From Cyanobacteria bacterium UBA8803 (lineage in GTDB: Bacteria; Cyanobacteriota; Cyanobacteriia; Cyanobacteriales; Coleofasciculaceae): DNA of 10,484 nucleotides. Each line of letters starts with the position of its first letter. Position 1 is the stretch's first letter. Below are positions 1-6,694 of the stretch, in pieces. Both the position numbers and the translations under genes were made by a program. Under the pieces are notes generated by a model. It searched no databases and was not told where the DNA came from. It saw nothing but the letters and a program-made list of their open reading frames with translations. Where the stretch lies: positions 238 through 10,721 of the forward strand of contig DNXU01000164.1 in assembly GCA_003505715.1 (NCBI GenBank). Reading direction: 5' to 3'.

Positions 1-1
1 T

Positions 2-199
2 CATTGGGATATTTCCTTAGTGGTGACTAAGGCATCGGGCGTTGCTGGCAAAGAAGAGGTTAAGCGTGCTGTTGCCGTTGAGTTAGGTATTCCCTTAATC
101 ATAATTGCTCGCCCACCTGTAGAGTACCCCCAGCAAACTAGCAATATGTTAGAGGCATTGGATTTTTGCCAGAGATGTATGAAAATATTTGATTCTTAG
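2..199 (+). CDS. cobK: Precorrin-6A reductase (CobK/CbiJ family), C-terminal 65 residues
   Basis: This is the 3' end of a gene that begins before the window. The open frame starts at base 2 and ends with TAG at 197-199. The visible tail reads TKASGVAGKEEVKRAVA, then ELGIPLIIIARPPVEYP. This matches the end of the CobK/CbiJ family, where a conserved K-x-SG segment is followed by an alternating hydrophobic strand ending in RP. The family uses NADPH to reduce the macrocycle of precorrin-6A (or its cobalt form) in cobalamin synthesis, in the cytoplasm. The gene is convergent with the membrane-protein gene that ends at 268. The 68-bp gap between them has only a weak hairpin (GGTAT 226-230 with ATACC 238-242) and no T-run. 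The family call rests on this fragment alone. Confidence 0.8.
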   Translation, partial: HWDISLVVTKASGVAGKEEVKRAVAVELGIPLIIIARPPVEYPQQTSNMLEALDFCQRCMKIFDS

Positions 200-267
200 G
201 TATAGATCTTGATCAGAGGGCATAGGGTATCTGGAACATACCGACAGTCCCCCTCTCTCTGCTATTA

Positions 268-1770
268 TTACAATTTAATTGCATTAGCTAGGCAACGATT
301 GCCTAGGCCAGATTTAGATTTTTTAGCCTCAAGTTCCGGTAATTTGAGAACCACACCTGCAAAAAACCAATAATAGACTTCCACAGGATCTACAGATAAA
401 GGATAGTAGGTGTTATAGCTGACAAACAAGATAAACACCCAAAGGCAAAGACCCATACGAGACAAAGACCTATCCTGAATAGAGCGATAAGCTTTAAAAG
501 TGAGTATAGAAAGGATAGAAACCATCACCAAAAAAGCTAGCACGCCAATTGGGCCGATTTCATAGAGTAACTTGGCATAGTAAGTTTCTATTAGTTGAGT
601 TTTACCCAAGATCCGGGCAGAATTTGTAGCTCTTCCTAAACCATTCCCCAGCAATCCCTCTTGTGCCTTCATCACCCACTTAAATTGCTCGACCATGAAG
701 GTATGCGGCGGTGAAGCGTTCCACCGATCTATCAGACTTTCTAAGCGCTCTTCCAGCGTTACTAGATTATTAGCAATCCACAAGCTAAAGAGAACAAATA
801 GCCCTAGCTTAATCGGCACCAAGCCTGTGGGTCGATCTGTAAGTACTATCAAAAACAACAAGGTCGTGGGCACAATGGCAAGAGCAATTCTTTGACCCGA
901 TAGGACAGCCATTACTAAGATCAAAAGTAGAGCTACCCAACTTAGCAGTCGCCAAACTTTGGTAGGGTCCTTCAGGCGAGAAGCATAGGCGATAAAACTG
1001 CTGGAAATGAGAAACCAACCCCACTGCCAAGGTGCCACAAAGGTGCCTGGTAAGCGAATTAGGTTTAATTCAGGATTGTAAAGTAAGGAGCCACCTACTA
1101 AACACCTAGCCTGTAAACTGGCTTTATAAACAGCATATCCTTCCAGATGGCTACTACCGGGACACGCACCATTGACAAGCAATAGGTACTGCACCAACCC
1201 CAAGCTACAACAAATCAGGATCAGAATTAACTGCAAGCGGGTTAGGAATAATAAGTCCTGTTGGTTACGAATCAAACAATAGGCACCAAACATTAAGGGG
1301 ATATGTCCCATCAGCACTCGAAAGCCCAGAATCCCTATTAGTAAAGGATGATCTGGTGGTTCTTGCTGTAGCTGCTGCACACCGTTGACGAAAATCAGTG
1401 TAACTAAACTAACCGCTAGCAACACCCACAGAGTTGGTAAAAGAGGTTTAATAATCCGCAAAAACTGTTCTAGAGACTTCCGGGACTGCATCAGGACGAT
1501 GAGTGCAGGAATGAACAAGGCATCCTGGATCAGATGAAACAGGGGATAACCATCACCGATCGAATAGGTGATGCTGCCGCCGAAGGGTAGGTAGATGAGG
1601 AGCATCCACAATCCCGCCCTAGGATAGCAGTAACTAATCGCCATACTCAGGACAATAACCGCACTGGCCATCCCTGCCTCAATACCCCATTCTAGGCCCA
1701 GCAGGATACCCGCACTAACCGAAACTCCTATTGTCAATGGGATAAATCGAGTCAGTGTTTGCCCTTTCAT
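268..1770 (-). CDS. O-antigen ligase / Wzy-type polysaccharide polymerase-like membrane protein
   Basis: The 500-residue protein has about ten or more hydrophobic segments, for example at 10-28, 35-48, 52-66, 80-95, 112-130, 178-198, 275-290, 298-311, 320-333, 406-425 and 440-452. A large soluble loop lies at about 200-240, followed by RLPGTFVAPWQWGWFLI (239-255). Further signatures are SGQR near 291, GLLGNGLGRA at 372-381, and ETYYAKLLYEIGPIGVL at 395-411. This order (big periplasmic loop, R-x-x-G-T-F before a helix, G-x-G-L-G, then an aromatic-rich segment before E-I-G) is typical of the O-antigen ligase/polymerase superfamily. That superfamily works at the cytoplasmic membrane on lipid-linked glycans. 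Cyanobacterial members include HpsL-type hormogonium polysaccharide proteins and IctB-type proteins; I cannot choose between these. The ATG at 1770 lacks a strong Shine-Dalgarno. No glycosyltransferase neighbours are visible. Confidence 0.8.
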   Translation of the reverse strand: MKGQTLTRFIPLTIGVSVSAGILLGLEWGIEAGMASAVIVLSMAISYCYPRAGLWMLLIYLPFGGSITYSIGDGYPLFHLIQDALFIPALIVLMQSRKSLEQFLRIIKPLLPTLWVLLAVSLVTLIFVNGVQQLQQEPPDHPLLIGILGFRVLMGHIPLMFGAYCLIRNQQDLLFLTRLQLILILICCSLGLVQYLLLVNGACPGSSHLEGYAVYKASLQARCLVGGSLLYNPELNLIRLPGTFVAPWQWGWFLISSSFIAYASRLKDPTKVWRLLSWVALLLILVMAVLSGQRIALAIVPTTLLFLIVLTDRPTGLVPIKLGLFVLFSLWIANNLVTLEERLESLIDRWNASPPHTFMVEQFKWVMKAQEGLLGNGLGRATNSARILGKTQLIETYYAKLLYEIGPIGVLAFLVMVSILSILTFKAYRSIQDRSLSRMGLCLWVFILFVSYNTYYPLSVDPVEVYYWFFAGVVLKLPELEAKKSKSGLGNRCLANAIKL

Positions 1771-1869
1771 TGAAGTTTAGTCATGGTAGTGCAAGAAGGC
1801 TGGGGGCGAGAGGTAGATGGGAGTAAAGCTTGTACAGTAAGCTTTTGAAACTTTTTAACCAAGAAAACG

Positions 1870-1916
1870 GAAGTTCAGGAGTTCAAATTCCAGAAAATTC
1901 TGAACTTCTGAACTCC
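1870..1916. repeat. Nested inverted/direct repeat of GTTCAGGA-type heptads
   Basis: The left arm, GAAGTTCAGGAGTTCA (1870-1885), can pair in two registers with the right arm, TGAACTTCTGAACTCC (1901-1916), because each arm is itself a tandem of two similar units. AGGAGTTCA pairs with TGAACTCCT, and GAAGTTCAG pairs with CTGAACTTC. The element sits in the 260-bp spacer between the membrane-protein gene (start 1770) and the end of proS (2031). No T-run follows on either strand, so it resembles a small palindromic repeat more than an intrinsic terminator. Confidence 0.6.
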
Positions 1917-1959
1917 TTTCACACATCAAGTCTGTTAGCATCGGCATTACATCTTACTC

Positions 1960-1986
1960 CCCCTCTCGTCTGCTTTGGGAGAGGGG
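1960..1986. repeat. 8-bp perfect-stem hairpin 3' of proS
   Basis: CCCCTCTC (1960-1967) pairs perfectly with GAGAGGGG (1979-1986) across an 11-nt loop. The hairpin lies about 45 nt beyond the proS stop in the direction of proS transcription, so it could protect or end that transcript. There is no U-tract after the stem on the minus strand, so an ordinary rho-independent terminator is not supported. A related C/T-rich run occurs at about 248-261, which suggests a dispersed repeat family. Confidence 0.5.
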
Positions 1987-2030
1987 ACTCTTGGGGTGAG
2001 GGTGCAATAACGATATTCCCGCAGAGGATA

Positions 2031-3836
2031 TCAACTCATAGCTGACTCAACCCATTCTTTAATAGTTTGACTAACCTCTGAGATAGTGAGTTCCTGAGAC
2101 TTATGGGTTGCCCTTTCTACCACTTCAACTTTGCCCTCTTTGAGCGATCGCCCAGTGACTATTCGGTAAGGAATCCCAATTAAATCAGCATCTTTGAACT
2201 TTACACCCGCCCGTTCATTGCGGTCATCGAGTAGGGTTTCGACTCCGGCCTGATTTAACTCAGTATAGAGTTTTTGAGCAACATCCATCTGCTCAGCATC
2301 GGAGACGTTGGGTACGGTAATGATGGCGTGGTAAGGTGCGATCGCAACAGGCCAGATAATCCCATCTTTATCGTAGGATTGTTCTACTGCGGCCTGAGCT
2401 AGTCGGGATACGCCCACGCCGTAACATCCCATATATAAGGGCAGATCTTCGCCGGATTCACTGGTGTAAGTGGCACCCATGGCTTTAGAATATTTTGTCC
2501 CTAATTGGAAGATATGCCCTGCCTCGATACCGCGTGCGCTTTGGAGAGTTTGGCTGGGGTTATGGACGGCGCGATCGCCTTTTTTGGCTTTCCTGACATC
2601 GACTACCACTTTCGGCAACTGAAATTGTTCGCCCCAGTTCGCGCCAACGACGTGATACCCTGATTCGTTAGCACCTGTGACAAAGTTTTTCAGGTCAACT
2701 GCGGTTTGATCTACTAAGCGCAAGAACTTGGGCGAGACATCTTGAGCAGAGGTAATATAATCATCGGCAATATCAGGAGCAATGTAACCCAAGGGTAGCG
2801 GTTGCGATGCCCATTTTTCCTGAGTTGCGGCATCGGGTACGGTAAGGGAGAGGATAGTTTTTGCTTTATATTGCTCTGCTAACTTCACCAACTCGTTGTT
2901 CAGTTTTACCTCATTAACATCTTGGTCACCTCTGGTACTCACTAACACGAGTACCGTCATTCCATTGTCATAGATGGCTTGGTAGAGGACGTTTTTGACG
3001 ATTTGGGTGGGGGAGCATTTCAGAAATTCGCAGAGGGAGTCAATAGTTGAGGTGTTGGGGGTTTCCCGTTTTTCGTAGGTGGTAAAGGATGAGGGTTCGG
3101 CATCGGCGGGTAACGATACTGCTTTTTCGACGTTGGCAGAGTACTTTCCATCTTCGGTGTAGAGAACCTCATCTTCTCCTGCATCTGCCAAGATCATGAA
3201 CTCGGTGGAACCAGAACCACCTATTGCACCGGAGTCAGCTTCTACGGGTCTAAATTTCAGACCAGCGCGACGCAGCATATTACTGTAGGCTTGGTACATA
3301 TCCTGATAGGTCTGTTTCAGGCTCTCTTCATCGGTATGGAAAGAGTAGCCGTCTTTCATAATGAATTCCCGTCCGCGCATTAGTCCAAAGCGAGGGCGAA
3401 TTTCATCTCGAAACTTGGTTTGAATTTGGTACAGATGCAGGGGGAGTTGGCGGTAAGAGCGTATCATGTCACGAGCAATCGTCGTGATCACCTCTTCATG
3501 GGTGGGGCCGAGTGCCACTTCTCGCTCTTGCCGATCTTGGAAAGCGAACATGATACCCTCAGCTTTAGTGTAGGTATCCCAACGTCCAGACTCTTTCCAC
3601 AATTCCGAGGGTTGGAGTTGGGGTAGTAGACATTCTTGTGCGCCTGTGGCATTCATCTCCTCGCGCACAATTTGGGAGACTTTTTGCAGTACGCGCCACA
3701 TCAAGGGGAGATAGGCGTAAATCCCGCTACCGATGCGACGTATGTAACCTGCGCGGACTAGTAGTTTGTGGCTGGGGATTTCCGCTTCTGCTGGATCTTC
3801 CCGCAGGGTAACGAAGAGCATATTAGAGAGTCGCAT
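2031..3836 (-). CDS. proS: Prolyl-tRNA synthetase, bacterial type with editing (INS) domain
   Basis: The protein charges tRNA(Pro) with proline in the cytoplasm. At 601 residues it is the usual length for the bacterial form with an inserted YbaK-like editing domain. The class II motifs are in place. The motif 1 region is at about 36-86 (SGIYAYLPL to ELWKESGRW), motif 2 at 142-165 ([17 protein letters not shown] onward), and motif 3 at 469-480 ([12 protein letters not shown]). The INS editing domain occupies about 255-390, with the core near 275-300 (PTQIVKN) and the [11 protein letters not shown] segment at 388-400. The anticodon-binding domain covers about 505-598. The ATG at 3836 follows AGAAAGGGAAC, a usable ribosome-binding site. 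It is divergent from the TIR gene. A broken second copy of this gene lies at 6301-6632. Confidence 0.97.
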   Translation of the reverse strand: MRLSNMLFVTLREDPAEAEIPSHKLLVRAGYIRRIGSGIYAYLPLMWRVLQKVSQIVREEMNATGAQECLLPQLQPSELWKESGRWDTYTKAEGIMFAFQDRQEREVALGPTHEEVITTIARDMIRSYRQLPLHLYQIQTKFRDEIRPRFGLMRGREFIMKDGYSFHTDEESLKQTYQDMYQAYSNMLRRAGLKFRPVEADSGAIGGSGSTEFMILADAGEDEVLYTEDGKYSANVEKAVSLPADAEPSSFTTYEKRETPNTSTIDSLCEFLKCSPTQIVKNVLYQAIYDNGMTVLVLVSTRGDQDVNEVKLNNELVKLAEQYKAKTILSLTVPDAATQEKWASQPLPLGYIAPDIADDYITSAQDVSPKFLRLVDQTAVDLKNFVTGANESGYHVVGANWGEQFQLPKVVVDVRKAKKGDRAVHNPSQTLQSARGIEAGHIFQLGTKYSKAMGATYTSESGEDLPLYMGCYGVGVSRLAQAAVEQSYDKDGIIWPVAIAPYHAIITVPNVSDAEQMDVAQKLYTELNQAGVETLLDDRNERAGVKFKDADLIGIPYRIVTGRSLKEGKVEVVERATHKSQELTISEVSQTIKEWVESAMS

Positions 3837-3871
3837 CGCTTGTTCCCTTTCTGTAACTGGATTCTTGCTTT

Positions 3872-3895
3872 CCCAGTCTAGAACATTGGTTGCAA
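3872..3895 (-). promoter_or_regulatory. Shared proS-type upstream element
   Basis: Read on the minus strand, this upstream segment of proS begins TTGCAACCAAT and continues to CTAGACTGG. The same segment is kept in the proS remnant (6609-6632). A diverged version lies upstream of the orphan antitoxin gene (8834-8856), with similarity trailing on to about 8876. A -35-like TTGCAA with a -10-like TAGACT or a downstream hexamer could be drawn, but the spacing is not convincing. It may be a promoter, or the scar of a duplicated proS upstream region. Only the sharing of sequence is seen directly. Confidence 0.35.
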
Positions 3896-4046
3896 GGGTT
3901 ATGCAGGGAAGTTGGGGAGGGGGTGCGATCGTGTTTTCAAATCCGGAAGCTCTCTTAGACTCCCTGTAGTTACCATATGTTCAGTAGATGCCAAACTTCT
4001 GACCTGGTACAACTGGCTAACACTACTACTCCTTCAATTACAAGAT

Positions 4047-5114
4047 ATGCTGCAAGATTCTAAAGAAATTTTCATCTCCTATGCTTGGGCGGGTGATAGT
4101 GAGAAATTCGCTGATCGATTGGATTTAGCCTTTCAGGAGAAGGGAATCACCATCATCCGTGATAAACGAGATTTAGAGTACAAAGGGCTGATCAAAGAGT
4201 TTATGGAGCGGATTGGTCGCGGGAAATGTGTGATTGCAGTGATCAGTGATAAATATTTGAAGTCGCCTAACTGTATGTTTGAGCTGGTTCAGGTTTCCAA
4301 AAATGGGGGATTTTATAATCGGATTTTCCCAATTGTATTAGCTGATGCTCAAATCTACGATCCAGTTCAAAGACTTAAATATATCAAGCACTGGGAAGAT
4401 AAAATTAAAGATTTAGATGAAGCTATAAAACAGGTTGGTGCGGCAAATCTACAAGGGATTCGTGAAGAAATTGATCAATATACTGAGATTCGCAATACTA
4501 TTGCTACACTTATTAACATCCTCAAAAATATGAACACACTGACACCAGATATTCATAGTCAATCAGATTTTGAGGTGTTGTTCCAGGCAATTGAACATCA
4601 GCTAGCACAGTTTGAAGCTACTGAAAACAAACAGAATGAAGGTGTCTCTATTCCTTCAGTTCCAACTAATGGGCTTGTTGCTGGAAAATTTTATAGAATT
4701 ACCGCTAAACACAGTAGAAAAGTCTTTGCGGTATCTCAAGGTAGCCATTCTAATAGAACCTCCATAATTCAATATGACTGGCAAAATGGTGATGAACAAA
4801 AATTTCGACTTCTTCGTCTTGAAGGGGAGAAAGAGTATTATTTCCAGGCTAAACATAGCGGAAAAGTTATAGGCGTGAGCCAAAGCTCTTTGAGCAATGG
4901 AACCTCTTTAGTTCAATTTGAATGGCAGAATCTTGACGATCAAAAGTTTAGTCTAATTGCTCTGCCAGGTAACTATTATAAAATAGTATCTAAACACAGT
5001 GCAAAAGTGCTGGCAGTATCTGAAGGTAGTCGTGATAATGGCGCTAGCGTAATTCAATATGAATGGCTAGATACGGACGAGCAGAAATTCAAGTTTGAAG
5101 AAGTTTTACTTTAA
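4047..5114 (+). CDS. TIR domain fused to a ricin-type beta-trefoil; candidate NADase defence protein
   Basis: The 355-residue protein has two parts. Residues 5-140 are a bacterial TIR domain: KEIFISYAWAG at 6-16, RDKRDL at 38-43, GRGKCVIAVISDKYLKSPNCMFEL at 57-80 with the putative catalytic glutamate E79, and RIFPIVL at 92-98. A helical linker (140-210) ends in a serine/proline stretch. Residues 214-350 are three repeats with the pattern KHS-x-KV-x-x-V, then S-x-x-N-x-(T/A)-S-x-x-Q-(Y/F)-x-W, then (E/D)-Q-K-F. This is a ricin-B/CBM13-like beta-trefoil with QKF in place of the classic QxW. Many bacterial TIR domains cleave NAD+ or make ADP-ribose signals; the trefoil probably binds a carbohydrate or another ligand. 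I chose the ATG at 4047 because the TIR fold begins at once. An upstream in-frame ATG at 3912 would add 45 residues unlike the family. No strong Shine-Dalgarno is visible. The exact ligand and role are inferred. Confidence 0.88.
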   Translation: MLQDSKEIFISYAWAGDSEKFADRLDLAFQEKGITIIRDKRDLEYKGLIKEFMERIGRGKCVIAVISDKYLKSPNCMFELVQVSKNGGFYNRIFPIVLADAQIYDPVQRLKYIKHWEDKIKDLDEAIKQVGAANLQGIREEIDQYTEIRNTIATLINILKNMNTLTPDIHSQSDFEVLFQAIEHQLAQFEATENKQNEGVSIPSVPTNGLVAGKFYRITAKHSRKVFAVSQGSHSNRTSIIQYDWQNGDEQKFRLLRLEGEKEYYFQAKHSGKVIGVSQSSLSNGTSLVQFEWQNLDDQKFSLIALPGNYYKIVSKHSAKVLAVSEGSRDNGASVIQYEWLDTDEQKFKFEEVLL

Positions 5115-5416
5115 AGACTGTGTTCTACTGCCAAGCTGCTCAGTGGTAAATTTACGTGCTACTCACACAAACTTAGTGTTCGTTAACCGAACTCTACCAA
5201 AGGGCGATCGTACCTAAAGATTCTTTCACATTTTAGACTGAAAATCAATGAATTCAACTACTTACCTGTCGCCTTCAGCTTGGAGGCGAAGCCATTCGGA
5301 GTGTTTCATTGGTATGATTTTGGTAGTTTTTGTTTAGAAATGGCGATCTGCCATAATTGCCAAAATGCGGTAAATCGCCCGTTATTTTATGGAAGACTTA
5401 ATCAAATAGTACACAA
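5115..5416. other. 302-bp spacer without a recognised gene
   Basis: No open frame here looks like a protein. It holds an 8-bp hairpin at 5269-5289 (TCGCCTTC, loop AGCTT, GGAGGCGA, with one G-U pair). It also holds a looser pair, GGCGAT (5342-5347) with ATCGCC (5374-5379), and a HIP1-like core GGCGATCG near 5203. Neither hairpin is followed by a T-run, so no terminator for the TIR gene is evident. The second pair lies 38 bp before the small HTH gene and could be its operator, which is only a guess. Confidence 0.5.
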
Positions 5417-5587
5417 ATGACTCAGGAGCAAATAGCCGATTGCTTGGGAATATCGCGCAGAACCGTCATCCGCCACGAAGCAGGCGAACGAGTAATAAAA
5501 CTGAACTTCGCTCAAATCCGACGATTGAAAGAATTGCTAGAGCAAGCAGGAATGTCAATCGATGACTTACCTGCCGACATTGATTGA
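5417..5587 (+). CDS. Short XRE/Cro-type helix-turn-helix protein, probably N-terminally shortened
   Basis: This 56-residue frame begins MTQEQIADCLGISRRTVIRH, then EAGERVIKLNFAQIRRLKELL, and ends MSIDDLPADID. The T-Q-E-(x)-(I/V)-A and G-(I/V)-S-R-x-T-(I/V) pattern is the recognition core of XRE/Cro-type HTH DNA-binding proteins. The ending near DDLPAD resembles many cyanobacterial single-domain members. Full-length members usually have a first helix (about 8-12 residues) before TQEQIA. Here a stop (TAA 5399-5401) lies six codons upstream in frame, so that helix is missing. The frame may be a truncated remnant or a minimal regulator. No Shine-Dalgarno is obvious. It sits between the TIR gene and the repeat cluster. 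Confidence 0.55.
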   Translation: MTQEQIADCLGISRRTVIRHEAGERVIKLNFAQIRRLKELLEQAGMSIDDLPADID

Positions 5588-5620
5588 GGCGGTATCAGTT
5601 CATCCCAGTCTCAAGAGGAG

Positions 5621-5712
5621 GTTGCAACAGCTAGGAAGTGAGACAGAGGGAGGGGATGCGTGAAGCGTAGCTATTCCGTTGGAATCGCGTTTGTTGGTGT
5701 GGGGAATGCGAT
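5621..5712. repeat. Interspersed palindromic repeat, copy A
   Basis: It runs from GTTGCAACAG (5621) through ATGCGTGAAGCGTAGCTATT to TTGTTGGTGTGGGGAATGC (5691-5709). A close copy of the whole unit lies at 8494-8582 (copy C), and its right half recurs at once at 5739-5763 (copy B). The high GC and GCGT/CGC-rich palindromic design are typical of dispersed small repeats in cyanobacterial genomes. Confidence 0.75.
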
Positions 5713-5769
5713 CTGCGCTTCGCAGCAGGGCTTCGCTATCGCGCTTGTTGGTGTGGGGAGTGCGATCGC
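5708..5769. repeat. Interspersed palindromic repeat, copy B, ending in HIP1
   Basis: GCGAT (5708-5712) and ATCGC (5738-5742) bound a core containing the mini-hairpin TGCG-CTT-CGCA. The right half, starting TCGCGCTTGTTGGTGTGGGG (5739), is the same as in copies A and C. It ends in a HIP1 octamer (GCGATCGC, 5762-5769). Copies A and B are in direct tandem orientation. Confidence 0.7.
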
Positions 5770-5778
5770 GTCTTCCAT

Positions 5779-5808
5779 AAGGTAACAAGGTTTATCATCA
5801 GTTACCTT
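5779..5808. repeat. 8-bp perfect hairpin just 3' of the PIN toxin remnant
   Basis: AAGGTAAC (5779-5786) pairs perfectly with GTTACCTT (5801-5808) around a 14-nt loop, directly at the toxin gene's stop codon. On the minus strand no T-run follows, so it is a weak terminator candidate; it may instead stabilise the 3' end of the operon transcript. Confidence 0.45.
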
Positions 5809-6026
5809 TACCAGATTCGATTAACTGTATAGCTATCAAATACAACGTCTACACTGACGATTGAAACTTTCTCTACTATCGCTTGTGCAACCAGTAACCG
5901 ATCAAACGGATCGCGGTTCAGCAATAAATCAACCTCGGATTCAAGTAGATTCTTCGCATCTGCGCTCAATTGGGGGCTGCCATTGATGAACCAAAGAAAC
6001 GTATGGGTATCGAGCAGCAACTTCAT
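5808..6026 (-). pseudogene. PIN-domain (VapC-type) toxin with an in-frame internal deletion
   Basis: The frame is open but encodes only 72 residues; PIN toxins of this type are usually about 125-130. The N-terminus MKLLLDTHTFLWFING (first catalytic Asp in LLLDTH) and the start of the next helix (LSADAKNLLESEVDLLL) are normal. The text then jumps to NRDPFDRLLVAQAI, the late PIN motif with its Asp residues, and to VSIVSVD. The middle of the fold is missing, including the usual S-x-W-E-I helix with the second catalytic acid. The join is near 5924-5930. Active PIN toxins are Mg2+-dependent RNases, so this one is probably dead, though it may still bind its antitoxin. Its ATG overlaps the antitoxin stop by 4 bp (ATGA), so the operon layout is preserved. 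Confidence 0.8.
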
Positions 6027-6250
6027 CCCATGTACTCGCTAAAATCTTCCAAAGGCTGGTCAAAATCAGAAGCCATAAAGATTAACCCTTTAGCACTTCC
6101 ACTTTGACGGCGTTTCTTGAACGGAGTAAAGCGCACTAGCTTTAAGATAGGTTGATTATTCTGCGTGATCACAACCTCGTCTCCATTTAGTGCAGCTTGA
6201 AACAAGCCTTCCCATTGAATTTTTACTTGCTCAATATCAATTTGGCGCAT
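6023..6250 (-). CDS. Phd/YefM-type (VapB-like) antitoxin
   Basis: The protein has 75 residues. The N-terminus, with LFQAALNGDEVVITQNNQPILKLV (residues 16-39), is the Phd/YefM DNA-binding fold. The C-terminus RRQSGSAKGLIFMASDFDQP plus the acidic EDFSEYM is the usual toxin-binding tail seen with PIN partners. It precedes the deleted PIN toxin with a 4-bp ATGA overlap. Such antitoxins neutralise the toxin and repress their own operon by binding a palindrome. A perfect 11-bp palindrome lies 9 bp upstream of the ATG (6259-6269). The gene looks intact although its toxin is damaged. The frame ends with TGA shared with the toxin start. Confidence 0.85.
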   Translation of the reverse strand: MRQIDIEQVKIQWEGLFQAALNGDEVVITQNNQPILKLVRFTPFKKRRQSGSAKGLIFMASDFDQPLEDFSEYMG

Positions 6251-6258
6251 GGCTCTTA

Positions 6259-6269
6259 CTTGTTACAAG
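6259..6269. promoter_or_regulatory. Palindromic operator candidate of the Phd-type antitoxin
   Basis: CTTGTTACAAG is a perfect 5+1+5 palindrome located 8-18 bp before the antitoxin start codon. Phd/YefM antitoxins are known to autoregulate through short palindromes in this position. The palindrome is seen; the binding is inferred. Confidence 0.4.
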
Positions 6270-6300
6270 GTTGCCTGTGAGTCTAGCCTATCGCAAAGCT

Positions 6301-6632
6301 GAGTACCGTCATACCATTGTCATAGATGGCTTGGTAGAGGACGTTTTTCACGATTTGGGTGGGGGAGCATTTCAGGAACTCACATAAGGTGTCGATGGTT
6401 GGGGTAGTATAGCAACGGACATAAGTGTTAGGACAGTCTAAGCTTATCCTGGAAAGGATACATATAGGAATTTGCCCTAAGACTCTTGGCTATTGCTATA
6501 GTTTGTGGCTGGGGATTTCCGCTTCTGCTGGGTCTTCCCGCAGGGTGACGAAAAGCATATTTGACAGTCGCATCGTATGTTCCCTTTCTCTTACTGGTTT
6601 CTTGCTTTCCCAGTCTAGAACATTGGTTGCAA
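6301..6632 (-). pseudogene. Remnant of a second proS gene (two fragments, MITE between)
   Basis: Bases 6301-6405 align without gaps to 2949-3053 of intact proS (codons about 262-296, the editing-domain entry). Bases 6499-6632 align without gaps to 3762-3895 (leader plus codons 1-25). About 700 bp of the gene between these parts is missing, and a MITE-like element fills the join. The first 25 residues ([20 protein letters not shown] plus SHKL) are unchanged from intact proS despite five base differences, all synonymous. The other fragment shows about eight synonymous changes and two Ser replacements (to Pro and to Thr). The copy therefore diverged while still under protein-level selection. As it stands the start codon at 6573 reads 25 codons and meets a TAG (6496-6498) created by the element. 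It is not a working synthetase. Confidence 0.92.
6408..6500. mobile_element. 93-bp MITE-like palindromic element with TA ends
   Basis: TATAGCAA (6408-6415) and TTGCTATA (6493-6500) are perfect 8-bp terminal inverted repeats. Imperfect complementarity continues inward: CATAAGTGTTAGGACA on the left resembles the reverse complement of the right flank near 6470-6488. There is no coding capacity. TA at both ends fits the TA target preference of IS630/Tc1-type transposons, whose non-autonomous derivatives are common in cyanobacteria. The element lies exactly at the deletion join of the proS remnant. The family assignment is inferred from the ends only. Confidence 0.65.
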
Positions 6633-6694
6633 CGCTTCAGCAGGATACTTCATTGGAAATAAGGTAATCTCATCAAAGTCTATTGAAACCAATC

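Noticed and set aside
226..242. Bidirectional terminator between cobK and the membrane-protein gene
   Set aside because: The stem is only 5 bp with a 7-nt loop and no T-run on either side.
1830..2045. Plus-strand 71-codon open frame between the membrane-protein gene and proS
   Set aside because: It runs straight through the two palindromic repeats, has low-complexity repeat-derived residues, and matches no family pattern I know.
3912..4046. N-terminal 45-residue extension of the TIR protein from ATG 3912
   Set aside because: The extension is compositionally odd, overlaps the proS upstream region, and TIR proteins of this type begin a few residues before the first strand, as the ATG at 4047 allows.
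5600..5788. Minus-strand open frame containing two RTPHTNKRDS-like peptides
   Set aside because: The peptide repeat is simply the translated GTTGGTGTGGGG core of repeat copies A and B.
6496..6632. The proS remnant as a regulatory leader such as a T-box or attenuator for proS
   Set aside because: It is a linear copy of the coding start and upstream region with synonymous changes, lies kilobases away, and shows no specifier or antiterminator structure.
6425..6667. Plus-strand open frame and its twin at 3766-3969 with nearly the same peptide
   Set aside because: Both are antisense readings of the proS 5' region and its copied remnant. Their similarity is explained by that duplication, not by a shared small gene.
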